Source: Dermatemys mawii
Lineage: Eukaryota; Chordata; Testudines; Dermatemydidae
Assembly: GCA_007922305.1 (NCBI GenBank)
Contig: ML677335.1
Coordinates: 18,634,246-18,698,245, forward strand
DNA length: 64,000 bases
Reading direction: 5' to 3'
Shown: positions 49,000-59,889 of the stretch, piece by piece
Position numbering within the stretch: position 1 is the stretch's first letter
Layout: every line of letters begins with the position of its first letter
Made by a program: the position numbers and the translations under genes
The notes under the pieces: generated by a model
Told to the model about the DNA's origin: nothing
Databases searched by the model: none
What the model saw: the letters and a program-made list of their open reading frames with translations, nothing else

Positions 49000-50030
49000 T
49001 TAAGTAAGAATTGTACTGAAAGCACTTGATGAGAGACAATAATATATTAATACTCTAGTTTTCTATCACTTATAAAATAGCACAACTATCATTTTAATCA
49101 ACATGACCTTTTAAACAGCATTTTAAAGGAAACTTTTTTATAGTGAAGTCATTTTTATCAGCACTTCACTAGAAAAGCAGAGGTTCTATTGTAAGTGGAA
49201 TTGCAGTTTGTACCTTGTCATGTATAGAAACATCCAGACTTTTATTCTACTTTAGATAGAGTTTAGCTACAGCATATCTGAATTCACTAATAATTGATTG
49301 TTTTTTAGTAAACCAACAACTTTTGTGCATTTTTTCCAATATAAAGTTTTGGGATTTAAGCAAATATTTTTTTTGTTTGTTTTACCCTGAGCATTTTCAT
49401 GCCAGTGAATGTATACTGAGTGTAAGTTCTAAAAATCCTGTTTTTCTCTCCAATTGGTATGAAGTTTCATACAGAGTTAATGTTTATACCCTTTACCTTT
49501 TTGTTTTGTGTCTCCATTTTTTAAAAAAAATTTTGAAGAGAGACAAACATTGTCAATACAAAAATTGGTAGACGTGGATTCTCATGAGAACTCATGCAAT
49601 GGATAGATTTATGTTGGATTTAAGGTCATTTTCAGTTGTCCTCCATGTTATAACTGAAAGTTTATGCACAGTGCATGCACACAGACACCCTGTGGAAGCC
49701 AGGAATGCATTAGCCTGATGGACAGGGATCTGATTCACGTAAGTCTGATTGATGTTAATGGAGGCTGAATGCCTGCAAGCCAGATTGATGGGTCTCAAAA
49801 TGCATACAACCATCTCTGTCAGGTACTACACTGTTCTGTCAGCTTTCATTTTATAACAGAAGCTTTACACAGCTTCTCGCATATGAAGGTGATGTGCAGC
49901 TACTCTTGGATAAATTGTTTTCCATCAGCCACTTTTTTACACCTCTCTCTCAATTCATCATCTTCTTTAACAGCTATTACACTGCTCTACAGCCAAAATG
50001 CTTCTGAAATAAATGTAGTCAAACTTTACT
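49000..50030. other. intronic DNA, no recognised element
   Basis: AT-rich. Its right edge may belong to the transposon beginning near 50031; the true left boundary could lie before that. Confidence 0.5.
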
Positions 50031-50040
50031 AATTCTGGGT

Positions 50041-50094
50041 CACTGAGAACAAAAATGATGCTTAAAATTGTTGATTGGCTCTAGTTTTCAAGAT
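50041..50094 (+). repeat. left inverted (sub)terminal repeat of the 50-kb transposon
   Basis: Pairs imperfectly with 52406-52460. Core TGATTGGCT (50082-50090 region) matches AGCCAATCA on the right. Diverged, so possibly subterminal. Confidence 0.5.
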
Positions 50095-50152
50095 GTGCTA
50101 TTGGGTCAGTATATACGACCCTTGACATGGGAATGGCAGAGGATAAGTGAGT

Positions 50153-50159
50153 TATAAAG
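50153..50159 (+). promoter_or_regulatory. candidate TATA box of the transposon gene
   Basis: TATAAAG preceded by GAGT and followed by GGAAGGG, 330 bases before the first ATG. Position is plausible for a transposon promoter with a long leader; no other support. Confidence 0.3.
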
Positions 50160-50271
50160 GGAAGGGATTGAAATTTAAACCAGAAATGACTAATATACAT
50201 CTTTGACTGGATCTATGAATAAATCTATGACTGTGTTTGGACAGTACTTGCTTTTTAGGCAAAACAATGAA

Positions 50272-50352
50272 TGATGCAATCTGAAGCTGGTATTGCGTCA
50301 TACATGATAGGAATTGCATCATGTTATTCCTAGAAGTCATGGATGATGCAAT
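50272..50352. promoter_or_regulatory. cluster of four C/EBP-ATF composite-type sites
   Basis: TGATGCAAT at 50272-50280, ATTGCGTCA at 50292-50300, ATTGCATCA at 50313-50321 and TGATGCAAT at 50344-50352. TGATGCAAT (inverse ATTGCATCA) is the textbook C/EBP-ATF4 amino-acid/stress response element; ATTGCGTCA is the same composite with a CpG. Orientations are +, -, -, +. The first and second, and the third and fourth, are inverted pairs that can fold into hairpins. They could instead be transposase-binding sites. Confidence 0.5.
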
Positions 50353-50489
50353 CATAACAAAGCTTACATCACTCTGCTGAACAAATTGCCCTATATCAGC
50401 TCTAGAAATCATACAGTGTCGTACTCTCTTATTTGTCAGTGTTTGATTTTGCAAAGGGACACATTTCTGTTTAGCCAAAGTGAGCAGAG

Positions 50490-52185
50490 ATGCCTCGTAC
50501 TTGTGTGAACAGTGCAGATAACTTCTGCTATGTTTGTGGTGAAGTGACATTTGCCTCACAAAAGCGCAGTATAACCACTATGATTAAGAAAGCCTATCAC
50601 CTTTATTTTGGCTGCAAAATTGGAGATCAGGACAAGAGGTGGGCCCCACACATATGCTGCAACACTCGTGCAACAAATCTTCACCAGTGGTTGAACAGGA
50701 AAAGGAAATCTATGCCTTTTGCAGTGCCAATGATTTGGAGAGAGCCAACAGATCATACCAGCAATTGTTACTTCTGCATGGTGCCTCCAGTTGGGAAAGG
50801 TGTGTCAAAGAAGAAAAAGTGGACTGTGCATTATCCAAACATTCCATCAGCTATACGTCCAATACCCCACGGAGAAGGACTGCCGGTTCCCGATGCACCA
50901 GAATCATTCTCACTTGAGTCAGACGAGGAAGAGGAAGAGGATGAAACTTCTGGTCCTGAACCATCAATGTCACAGGACCCACATTTTCTCCCATCCTCCT
51001 CCTCTGAACCACACCTCATAACACAAGCTGAACTGAATGACCTTGTCAGGGATTTGGAACTACCCAAGAGTAAGGCAGAGCTGTTGGACTCCAGACTACA
51101 GCAGTGGAATCTCCTGGCTGGTGATGTTAGGGTTTCCATGTTCCGTGACAGTCAAAAAGATCTTGTCCCATTCTTCTTCATGGAAGGTGATCTTGTAGCC
51201 TGCAACAACATCGATGGTGTGATGGCAGCCCTCAACATCGTTCACGATCCAGATGAGTGGAGACTCTTCATTGATTCATCGAAGACGAGTCTTAAAGCTG
51301 TTTTGCTGCATAATGGCAATGTTTTGCCATCAATTCCAGTTGGTCATGCAGTCCATATGAAAGAAACCTATGACAACATGAAACAACTTTTGAGGTGCAT
51401 AAACTATGACCAACATCAGTGGCAGCTTTGTGGCGATTTGAAGGTTGTTGCTCTCTTGCTTGGTCTGCAGACTGGATACACAAAGTACTGCTGTTTTCTC
51501 TGTGAATGGGATAGTCATGCAAGAGATTCCCACCACATCAAGAAAGATTGGCCACTCCGACAGTCATTGGAGCCTGGGAGGAAAAGTGTTCAGCATCCAC
51601 CACTTATTGAATCAAGGAAGATTTTGTTACCACCCTTACACATCAAGCTGGGTCTGATGAAGAACTTTGTCAAGGCCATTGACAAAACACAAGCAGCTTT
51701 CAAGTACCTCCATGGAAAATTTCCAAGGTTAAGTGAAGCTAAAATGAAGAAAGGTGTCTTTGTTGGTCCTCAGATTCGTGAACTTCTTGGAGATGATGTA
51801 TTTGACCATGCACTGCGTGGCAAGGAAAAGACGGCATGGAAAGTCTTCCAGTAAGTGGCAATACATTTTCTTGGAAACAACAAGGCAGACAACTACAAGG
51901 TTGTTGGTGGAAAACCTCCTCAAGGCATACAAAAGCCTTGGTTGCAACATGTCACTAAAGATACATTTTTTGCACTCTCATCTAGATTTTTTTCCACCGA
52001 ACTGCGGAGCAGTGAGCGACGAGCACGGCGAGCGATTTCACCAGGACATTGCAACAACGAAGAAACGCTATCAGGGCAAATGGAGCCCATCAATGCTTGC
52101 AGACTATTGCTGAACAGTGACAAGAGATGCTCCATTTAATGAATACAAGAGACAAGCCAAGAAGCGCCGAGTAGACACTGAATAG
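50490..52185 (+). pseudogene. transposase-like protein of an unnamed transposon family, three lesions
   Basis: 565-codon frame starting MPRTCVNSADNFCYVCGE. Residues 5-96 hold paired cysteines (C13/C16, C42, C56/C57, C93/C96), likely a zinc-binding DNA-recognition domain, followed by a linker with an acidic run SDEEEEEDE (about 144-152). The central part has SQKDLVPFFF, EWRLFIDSSKTSLKAVLLHN, CGDLKVVALLLGLQTGYTKY, CCFLCEWD, and PPLHIKLGLMKNFVKAIDK. Damage: TAA at 51852-51854 after KVFQ, a small frameshift near 51900-51910, and TGA at 52111-52113 (a conserved-looking Trp position after LADYC). Beyond these, blocks HFLGNNKADNY, SLGCNMSLKIHFLHSHLDFF and DEHGERFHQD remain, and the frame ends TAG at 52183-52185. 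Candidate acidic catalytic residues are the D/E in GDLK, CEWD and DEHGE, by inference only. I recognise the family as a recurrent uncharacterised protein, not a named superfamily. Confidence 0.75.
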
Positions 52186-52405
52186 GACTAAGCTATGTAC
52201 ATAATAGATTTTTGCCTTTTGTCTCATAATACATTTTATTTATATAACCCTTTTGCTGATTTTTAAAGTGTTACATAAACACTACAGGTGAACTATTATC
52301 ATGTAAAGCAACCATAAACACATGAAAAGACCTAGGTTTACAATTTATGATTAAAACTCTACTATCTACACAATACACATAGACATAAAATGTAAAATCT
52401 TAAAT

Positions 52406-52460
52406 ATCTTAGAAACAGTAGCCAATCAGTTGTTTTAATTGTCATATTTGAATTCAGCAC
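52406..52460 (-). repeat. right inverted (sub)terminal repeat of the 50-kb transposon
   Basis: See left partner at 50041-50094. AGCCAATCA core at 52420-52428. Confidence 0.5.
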
Positions 52461-52469
52461 ATCAAAATA

Positions 52470-53105
52470 CATAATAAATATCACATTTTATCTCCGAAGC
52501 AGACGACTTCTAAAAAATTGTAGACCAGTGTTACTAAGCATTTAAACAAGCAAAGGAAATTAGTAAATGAAAGGCCTTGGTTGGAAGCAATTAAGATTGC
52601 TACAAATACAATATATCTGACAGAAAAGCATACAACTAAGGAAATGAAAAGTTCAGCCACCTAAGGATACATACACTCTTCTTCTCTACGCACAGATGCA
52701 AATCTTACCATTGCCACAGCCATTAGCATACAGCACAGACTGCTCAACCAAGCCTTAACTTTGAGGGATGCCAATTTTCTATCCACTCTAATTAACCACC
52801 CTTCTGCACAAAAACCTTTATCAAAACACCCTTTCTTAGCACAACCAACTAATATATCAAACATTCACAGCTCCTACTGTTGGGAAAAAAAGATATCCTG
52901 GTAAAAGTTTGTGTGCAGAAGGGCAAAAGAGGCATAGTAGCTAACTACTTCATAGCAAATAGCGTGTGTATTAATTATATTGGTGTTTTTGCTCATATTT
53001 CTATTCTACCACAATACAAATATTTTAAAATGTGTTTATTTTATTTTTCACTGCTAAAAAAAAGAAAAAGCCGATTTTGCTAATTAGCATATATATTGAA
53101 CTTAA
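52470..53105. other. intronic DNA, unassigned
   Basis: AT-rich; the first part may still belong to the transposon's outer end. Confidence 0.45.
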
Positions 53106-53118
53106 CTAGGTTTTATTA
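53106..53118 (+). repeat. target-site duplication, left copy
   Basis: CTAGGTTTTATTA, repeated exactly at 53429-53441 on the other side of the Penelope insertion. Confidence 0.85.
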
Positions 53119-53428
53119 AAAATAACAGGGAGTCCGTGTGGCATCTTAGAGACTAACAAATTTATTTGGGCATGAGCTTTCATGGGCTAAAACCCACTTC
53201 ATCAGAACTATGGAGTGAAAAATACCATAAGCAAGTAAGGCAACACTCATCTTTTCATATATTTACTGCTTGTGGTATTTTTCACTCCATGCATCTGATG
53301 AAGTGGGTTTTAGCCCATGAAAGCTTATGTCCAAATAAATTTGTTAGTCTCTGAGATGCCACAAGGACTCCTTGTTGTTTTTGCTGATACAACTTAACCC
53401 AGCTACCGCTCTGAAACCTATCACCATG
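53119..53428. mobile_element. palindromic Penelope-like insertion
   Basis: Left arm is antisense (GGCATCTTAGAGACTAAC, GAGCTTTCATGGGCTAAAAC, CCACTTCATCAGA), right arm is sense (CATCTGATGAAGTGGG, TTAGCCCATGAAAGC, GTTAGTCTCTGAGATGCC, GGACTCCTTGTTGTTTTTGC). The arms meet around GGCAACACTCATC (about 53237-53260). The right arm is about 50 bases longer and ends CAGCTACCGCTCTGAAACC. A perfect 13-base duplication flanks the whole. Confidence 0.8.
53295..53330 (+). ncRNA. hammerhead-ribozyme-like motif in Penelope arm
   Basis: CTGATGA (53295-53301), one A, helix II GTGGG (53303-53307) with CCCAT (53314-53318), GAAA (53319-53322), then GC-TTAT-GT. The conserved core is exact; helix II has one G-U pair. 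Extra A before helix II and weak helix III/I mean activity is doubtful. A mirror copy lies on the minus strand at 53171-53205. Confidence 0.4.
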
Positions 53429-53441
53429 CTAGGTTTTATTA
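53429..53441 (+). repeat. target-site duplication, right copy
   Basis: CTAGGTTTTATTA, identical to 53106-53118. Confidence 0.85.
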
Positions 53442-53444
53442 GAA

Positions 53445-56165
53445 ATCCCAGACTTTTAGTATACCATTTTTCCATTTAACTTAGTGTCTTGCTTCTAGAG
53501 GATGGTGAAAAGCTTCCATAATGCACCTAATTCAGTAGCTCCCAAACTGGTGTCTACATGGCGCACTTGCTGGTGGTCAGCAGTGAAGTGGCTGATCCCA
53601 TGGTACTGATTTGTCATCTCTTTTTTCCTACCTGCTTAATTGCTGTAAAAGACTGCTAAAATATTTACTTTCTTTCATGGTTACAGGGTGAGCTGCATTT
53701 TAGACCCCTTTCAAACTCTTTTAACTGCCCTTTCAGGTGACAGTCCTGGCTTCCTTCACCTTTCTCAAAGGTTAAACTGTTCGGTTCAAGAACTCTTAGA
53801 CCGGATCTTTGGGTTGCAGCCACCCTGTTTCCCAACTGTGTTACCACAACAAGCCCAAAATGTTTGGGACCAGTAAACCCTTTACCCTTGGGAACCTGTG
53901 ACCAGTAGTTGATTAAAGTGACTCAAAACAGCTTCCTCAAAATAAAGGATTATTAATTCGCTCAAAGGCATATAGCATGCAGAGAAAACTGTTAAAATAA
54001 TAAAACTCTTTACTCCTATTTTGTCTTGTCTAAATTATGATCTTTCTTTGCAAGTTTTAAGAAGTTCTATTTAGCTCAGTTACCTCCATATCTGGGGCAG
54101 GAGAAGCAGACTGTATTGCAGCTGCATTTTCTCCCTCTCTCTGTAAGAAAGCCACATACAGCAGCTGCTGTCAAATCATCTAACCCTACCTTTCTGCCTA
54201 TCTTCTTTAAGGTTTTAGTATCTCTTTGGATCCACGTTTGGCCTGGGAAGAGTAAATGTCACCAGCCTAGTTGGAGCCAGGCTGCAGGTATTCCCCAGTT
54301 AATATATTTCCCTGTTGTTTCCGCAAGGACCCTTGGCATTCTCTATCATAGTATTATATCTTTCAGTTTCCTCCTTACAGTCTCCTTTGATTTAGTGCTA
54401 TGCAGTCAGTCACACATGTGACATGTGATGCACATGATATTTATATAAAAAAGGCAGATATTTCCCTCAGTCTCCACAAATTCCATGTAATGAGTCACTA
54501 TAGTTGACATAGGTAAATTATTTTATTGTCAATGAGAAGGAAGGTGATCTCTACAACCACAAACAGAAAAGGGAAAAGGTCCATTCAGCTGGCTTTGTTT
54601 ATCAAGATGTGGTCCTTGCTATTAAAAAAAATTAGAAACTCTTGACCGAACCAATTGCCCAGCTCTGTATATGAGGTTTGGGGAAGCTTTCTATCTCCTG
54701 CAAGTGATCACTCTAAAAGCTGAGAATTTGTCTTTTCCAGTTCTGCTTTTCTTGACCTTTAAATTCCTCAACTGCTCCTTAGTTCATATCTGTGTAGTAA
54801 GGGTCAAATGAAGGCTCGATCAGTTTTTACTATAGTCTGTGATTTTGACACACTCAATCAAGTGCTCTCTAATATTTTTCTCTAGACTAAATATTCAGTC
54901 TTTAAAAATTCTCAAGGCGTGCTAATCCCTCTATATGTTTAACAGTTTTAAAAGGGAAAATGGAAGGAGAGAAAGAGGTTTTGTTGATCTCATTCAACCA
55001 TTAGCCAGATACTCATGACTCTTTTTAATGGGGAATTACGTTACAGTATTTTGAACTCAGACAAGCCAGAAGGTACCAAAGAAATATTTAAACCCCAGTT
55101 CCTAATCATTTTTCCTAATGTACATTTTTTGTGAGCGGTCTAGATTACCCACAATGAATGCATGTGCCGTGTATATCTATCTTGTCCATAAGGCTAGTCC
55201 TCATTCCAAGGCATTTTTAATATATTTTTATCTATAGCTGTTTGGGATAAGCTTTCTTGCATTTGGAAACAAGAGTTTTATAATATAAATTCATATATTA
55301 ATTCAAACAATTCACTGTATTAGCATAGTTATATAGAAAATCATTTCATTTTAATTTTTTTAATTAAATCATTGCACACCTGTAGATTTTGTTTAGATTT
55401 ATTTGTGTGCGTTAAAATGCTGAAGTCAAACTTTTCCTCAATCTAAATTTTTAAGATAAACAATCCAAAGCAAATGTGTTCTATTTAGAAAACAATTTTC
55501 TTGGCACAGTGTAAGCACATTTCAGTCAATGATGCACAATGGAGAAAGAACCCAGTTTGACTTTCAGATTCAACAGTGATTTTATAGAGCTGCAAAAGAG
55601 CCATATTTTACTTGTAAATGGATAAAACATGATAATGAATCAATGAGAGATGATGGTGTCGTTTTAACTGACATTTTTCATAATGTAACCACAGTTCAAG
55701 ATATTCTTTTCTTTCTCTCTTTCTCTCCCTTTTCTTTTTTTCCTTTTTCTTTTTCTTTTTTAATTTTCCATTTATTTTAGCATATTATTTAACAGCCTCC
55801 AGGGTCTAAAGGTCGGTTGTTGCTTTTTCCATAGTAGAACGTTCAATTAAGTTAAATAGAAATGTGTTTCTAGCTCATGTGGCTGGGGTGCTCAGGAGAC
55901 AGGCTGTCACCAATATGATAGACTAAAACAAGATGGGAAGCATTTCTATTATTGCAAACTCTCTTATGGCTAGTCCTAATATGCAGCTGCTATTTGTATA
56001 TTAGCCGCATCACCAGCTTTGACTGTATGCGCTTTTGAAAGTGACCTGACTCTAGGGGAAAACAGTTTTAACAGAAGTGGGTACTTTTTTCGTTAAAAAA
56101 TATATAACTTGATCAAACCATGAACCAGGATTTTAAAATTTCAAAACTCTGAAAACAGCTTAGTT
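53445..56165. other. intronic DNA, partly a possible old LTR-type repeat
   Basis: 53680-54420 has higher GC and unusual sequence (TTGCAGCCACCCTGTTTCCC, AAAGGATTATTAATTCGCTC) and may be an old retroelement end; I cannot classify it. 54425-55690 is plain AT-rich DNA. Confidence 0.4.
55702..55764. repeat. polypyrimidine tract (TTTCT/CTCTTT)n
   Basis: About 60 bases of almost pure C/T on the + strand. Confidence 0.9.
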
Positions 56166-56169
56166 AAAA

Positions 56170-56940
56170 AACAAGAAAAATTGCTTGTCCAGCTATACCA
56201 AAAGGACAGGAGACACTTGGGATGGATTTAATCAGGCCACAACTTTATTATTCGATGTCTGAGGCTAGCTGGCAGTGCAGGCAATTCCGTGTTCATTCCA
56301 ATAATTACCCGGGGCTTTCACCAATCCACCTTTCCATCCAGATCTCCCAGCCAACCCATGAATTGGACCTGACCATCCATCCCCCCTCATAGGAGAGTTA
56401 AGGTGAGATATAAAAAAGGGTGATTGGCTCCCTGACGTACCGATCATAGGAGCCCTGAAACGCCCTCAGTTCCATTCTTTTATCCAGCACTTCCTTTTTA
56501 AGTTTTTTACCAGACCATTTATTTGGTCACTGGATGTGTTCCTTATAAAATACCTGCACTGGACATCTGCCCCACACTTACAAAATGAGTTGTGACATAT
56601 GGCCTAATCTCCTTTCTTTTTCACCATTAAAGGTCTTCACTGACACCTGCTGTGGGAAAGGTGAGAAAAACCCACTCCCCTTAGACCAATATGGGGTGAG
56701 GGAAAAATTCTTCCCCAGCATCCCTAAAAGTAGTGACTAGCACAATGCCTGCAGCAGGTCCTAACCAAACATGATATTTACCACCTCGGCAGAAGGGAAG
56801 GCAAGTGCTGCCTTGCTTGCTGCCTGGATAAAGGACTTCTAATGCCCAGGCTTAGGTCTTTTAAACCTTCTGCCCTGTGTTCCAAGAGGATAAGCCATCA
56901 TCACCAAGCTGAGTCCCTCACCCACCCGTTTTGCTTATAA
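56170..56940 (-). repeat. unclassified repeat, possibly LTR-type, antisense
   Basis: GC-richer DNA with an AATAAA-like signal on the minus strand (CGAATAATAAAGTTGTGGCC, about 56241-56260) followed by a short tail, as at the end of an LTR R region. The sequence feels familiar from turtles but no coding domain is present. Confidence 0.35.
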
Positions 56941-57215
56941 TTCCCTGTGACAGTGCTGCATATACTCACCAGGAATGCTTGTCAATGCACAGTGTGGTCC
57001 ACCATGGGTAGATGTCCCAGTGTGCAATTTTCCATCATCCAATGCACTTTTGAAATTTTAGCAATGTGTGTGGAGCAGAAATGAGCAGCACAGGTGTGCC
57101 CAGGAGCAGTGGCCCAAGTTCTCATCGTAATTTTCTCCATCCCACAATGCCATCCATATCCTTTTAATTTTTGTGCCTTTTTAAAAAATACCACAAAACA
57201 TTTTGCTGCTAGCCA

Positions 57216-58330
57216 TTTCTGACAGAAGCATGGAGCCCATACACCTCTGCGGTATTATGAACATTGCAAACACAGGATGAACAAGCAGAGCCACAGGAAG
57301 AACTGCAGCAGTGGGGGACATGATGATTTTGTGGAGGACAAAAACCAGTTCAAGGTTGGTGGCATTCATGGAGCAGCTACAAACAGTAGAGAGCCTCTTA
57401 TGGGCCCGAGAAAGCACTGACTGGTGGGATCATGTTGTAATGCAGCTTTGGGACCATGAGCAGTGGCTGCAGAACTTGTAGATGCAGAAGGCCACAGTCC
57501 TAAGTTCTGTGTACCCAGCTTGCCCTAGCCTTCTAACACAGGGACACCAGAATGAAAACTTCACTGACAGTGAAGAAACAAGTGGTGATCACTCTTTAGG
57601 AGCTTTCAGCGCAGGATTGCTACCAGTCAGAGCGAAATCATTTTGGCACTGGAAAATCCACTGTGGGGGTCATTGTCATACCATTTTTCAGGCCCATTAA
57701 TGACTCTTGCCGCACAGGATTGTGACTCATGGTAATATGCAGGACATATTGGATCGATTGGCAATAATGGGATGATAGTATGCATATACCTATTTTGGTA
57801 CCAGCCTGCCTTGCCACAGAGTACATCAAAAGGCAGGGCTATTTTTCTATGGTTATGAAACCGTTGGCGGATCTCCTGAGATTCTTACTGACTTCAGTGT
57901 TGGCTGGTCAGGAAAGCTCAATGATGATCACATCTTTAAGAATGCAGGACTGTTCAGGAAGCTGCAATCATTTATTTCCCAACTGGCAGATTATCACTGG
58001 CACTGTCAAAATACCAATAGTGATCCTGGGGGACCCAGACAACTACTGCTGCCGTAGCTGATGAAGCAGTACACTGGCCACCTTAATAGCACTAAGGAAA
58101 GACCCATTTACTAGCTCAGCTGACGCAGAATGTCTGTTGAATGTGCTTTTGATAGATTAAAGGGATGCTGGCATTGTTTACTCACAAGATCAGATCTGGG
58201 TGAGAAAAATATCCACCTAGTTATAGCTGCCTATTGTGTACTGCACAATATCTGTGAGGCAAAGGCAGAAAAGTTGCTGCCAGGGTGGAGGTGGAATGGC
58301 TCTCTGCTGGGTTCAAGCAGCCAGTCATAA
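57216..58330 (+). pseudogene. Harbinger-type DDE transposase (HARBI1-like), broken
   Basis: Recognisable blocks across several frames: STDWWDHVVMQLWDHEQWLQ, then YTYF/HIPILVPACLATEYI with KRQGYFSMVM, LFPNWQIITGTVKIPIVILG followed by DPD (second catalytic Asp), and MSVECAFDRLKGCWHCLLTR (catalytic Glu in VECAF.RLK), GEKNIHLVIAAYCVLHNICE. The first Asp block (normally DGTHI) is damaged and reads DSMHI at 57774-57788. Numerous frameshifts; inactive. Confidence 0.8.
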
Positions 58331-58849
58331 GGGGTATTAGAAGAGCTCTACATGAAGCTAGGTGCCCGAGGGAGGCCTTGAAAGAGCACTTTGATAGTCA
58401 GCCACAGTAATGTGGTATGACATGATGTATTCTACCTGGTCCTGAAGTTTGGGGGGCTCTTAGGAATTGCGTGGAGCCTCGACTACATTTATGAATATAA
58501 CATGGTTTGTTAATGTACCGATTATTTCTGTGATGGTTTCTCTGCATTTATACTTATGCAGTTTGTCACTGATCCTATGAGTTCTGCCACCCTGAACAAT
58601 AACAAATAATGTGTGCTTTCAGTAGTGCTAAGCATTCTGCTGCATATGTAGCGTAGGAATAAAGAGGACCTATTTACCGAAAAAGTAAATGTTTATTGCA
58701 TACTAAAATCAGTGCAACATCCAATCTGCAATTAAAAAAAATAAATACAATAAAAACTTCTGAAACAAATTAATGGAACAGAACTTAAAAAGGGCAAAGA
58801 ATATTCGTGATTCTTTCAGTGGTAGGAGTAGGAATGCAGCCCCAATGCC

Positions 58850-59235
58850 AATTGGGAGGTGCTCAAATGGAGTTCTCCATTGACTACAAATGGAGACAAG
58901 CCCATGATTGTTGAATCTGTAGTTCAACAAGGTTTTGCAGTCATTTGTGTTTGCTGCCGGAAAAGTGGCATCATGTCCTGGTGCATCTTCCTCTCTGACT
59001 CCTGGGTCTTTCTCCTGTCTGCTATTTCCCTCTCCATACTGTCTGCAATATTAACCCTCTAGACTCTTTGTTCATAGTCAATTGCTGCACTGCCTTGCAG
59101 GATCTCTCTGAATGCTCCGGTGTCCTCTTCTTTGTCTTCACTGGGGTCAGGCATTCAGTGGGTGTGGAGAGGGATCCCACAATGGCAGTAAATAAAACAC
59201 AGAGTATTGCATGCATAGTCACAACAGAAGGCAAA
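58850..59235 (-). pseudogene. possible second Harbinger protein (Myb-type) remnant
   Basis: Minus-strand pieces: STPTECLTPVKTKKRTPEHS, ERSCKAVQQLTMNKES, then in another frame EREIADRRKTQESERKMHQD with MMPLFRQQ. The basic/coiled-coil C-terminal character and convergent position suggest the accessory protein of Harbinger elements. Not secure. Confidence 0.35.
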
Positions 59236-59889
59236 AGGTAAGTTTCAGACCTCTAGTCTCTTGCTCTCCTAAAGTTTTAAGCAAGGCATGTTGATTGACA
59301 CTTCAGTCTTGGAGCATTTGTGTGCAGCACTGGTCTCCCCCCCGAAACCATGGTGAGTATGGCCCAGTGGAGGCACCAAGGGGGCGGGGGGAACAATGCA
59401 ATTTCAGCCCCTATTTCCATCCAGGGCAATGGCTCTGAACACTGGCACTCTTTTCCATAGGGAGTGGTGATTTTAGCTGATATCTTGCTCCTGAAGGTAA
59501 AAAATGGCACAGAGATATGAAATCAGGAAAAGGCATTTCACAAATATGCAGGGTTTTAAAGGGTTGGGGTGGGGGATGGCATCTGGTCTCCATGGATCCT
59601 GGTCAGTGTTCATATTTGTGACCAGAGTGAACAGTGTCTGACATTGTGGGACAGCTGTTGCAAGTGTGTTAGGATTGCTATATGGTCATGCTGTGTCTAC
59701 ACTCGCACTGCATTGACCACAGTAAGTGGCTCAAAGTTATTTGGGGAGGACATTTTTCTGTCTCACTGTAATGGGGAGATTACATCGCTGAGAGACTCAT
59801 TTGATTGTAGACATGCACAAGTAGGTTGGTACAATGTGATTTATGTCAATCCCACTTTGTAAGGTAGACTAGTAGACAAACTCACATCA

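Larger units (their letters stand above)
50031..52465 (+). mobile_element. apparent DNA transposon of unrecognised superfamily
   Basis: A single long gene (50490-52185) sits between diverged inverted segments, 50041-50094 and 52406-52460. Reverse-complemented, the left reads ATCTT-GAAAAC-AGCCAATCA against right ATCTTAGAAACAGT-AGCCAATCA, and similarity continues outward (TTTTAA, TCAT, TTTG, TCAG) at roughly 70 percent by eye. The outer ends and target duplication could not be fixed; the repeat may extend beyond these limits. A TATAAAG box at 50153-50159 and four TGATGCAAT-type sites precede the gene. I recall related unnamed proteins in many vertebrates and invertebrates. Confidence 0.65.
56945..59880 (+). 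mobile_element. PIF/Harbinger DNA transposon remnant
   Basis: Transposase pieces (57216-58330, +) followed by a possible second-gene remnant (58850-59235, -) and an end-like segment 59690-59870 with TGTGTCTACACTCGCACT and TGATTGTAGACATGC. Two-gene organisation (DDE nuclease and Myb-type protein) is the rule for this superfamily. The left end was not found. Confidence 0.65.
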
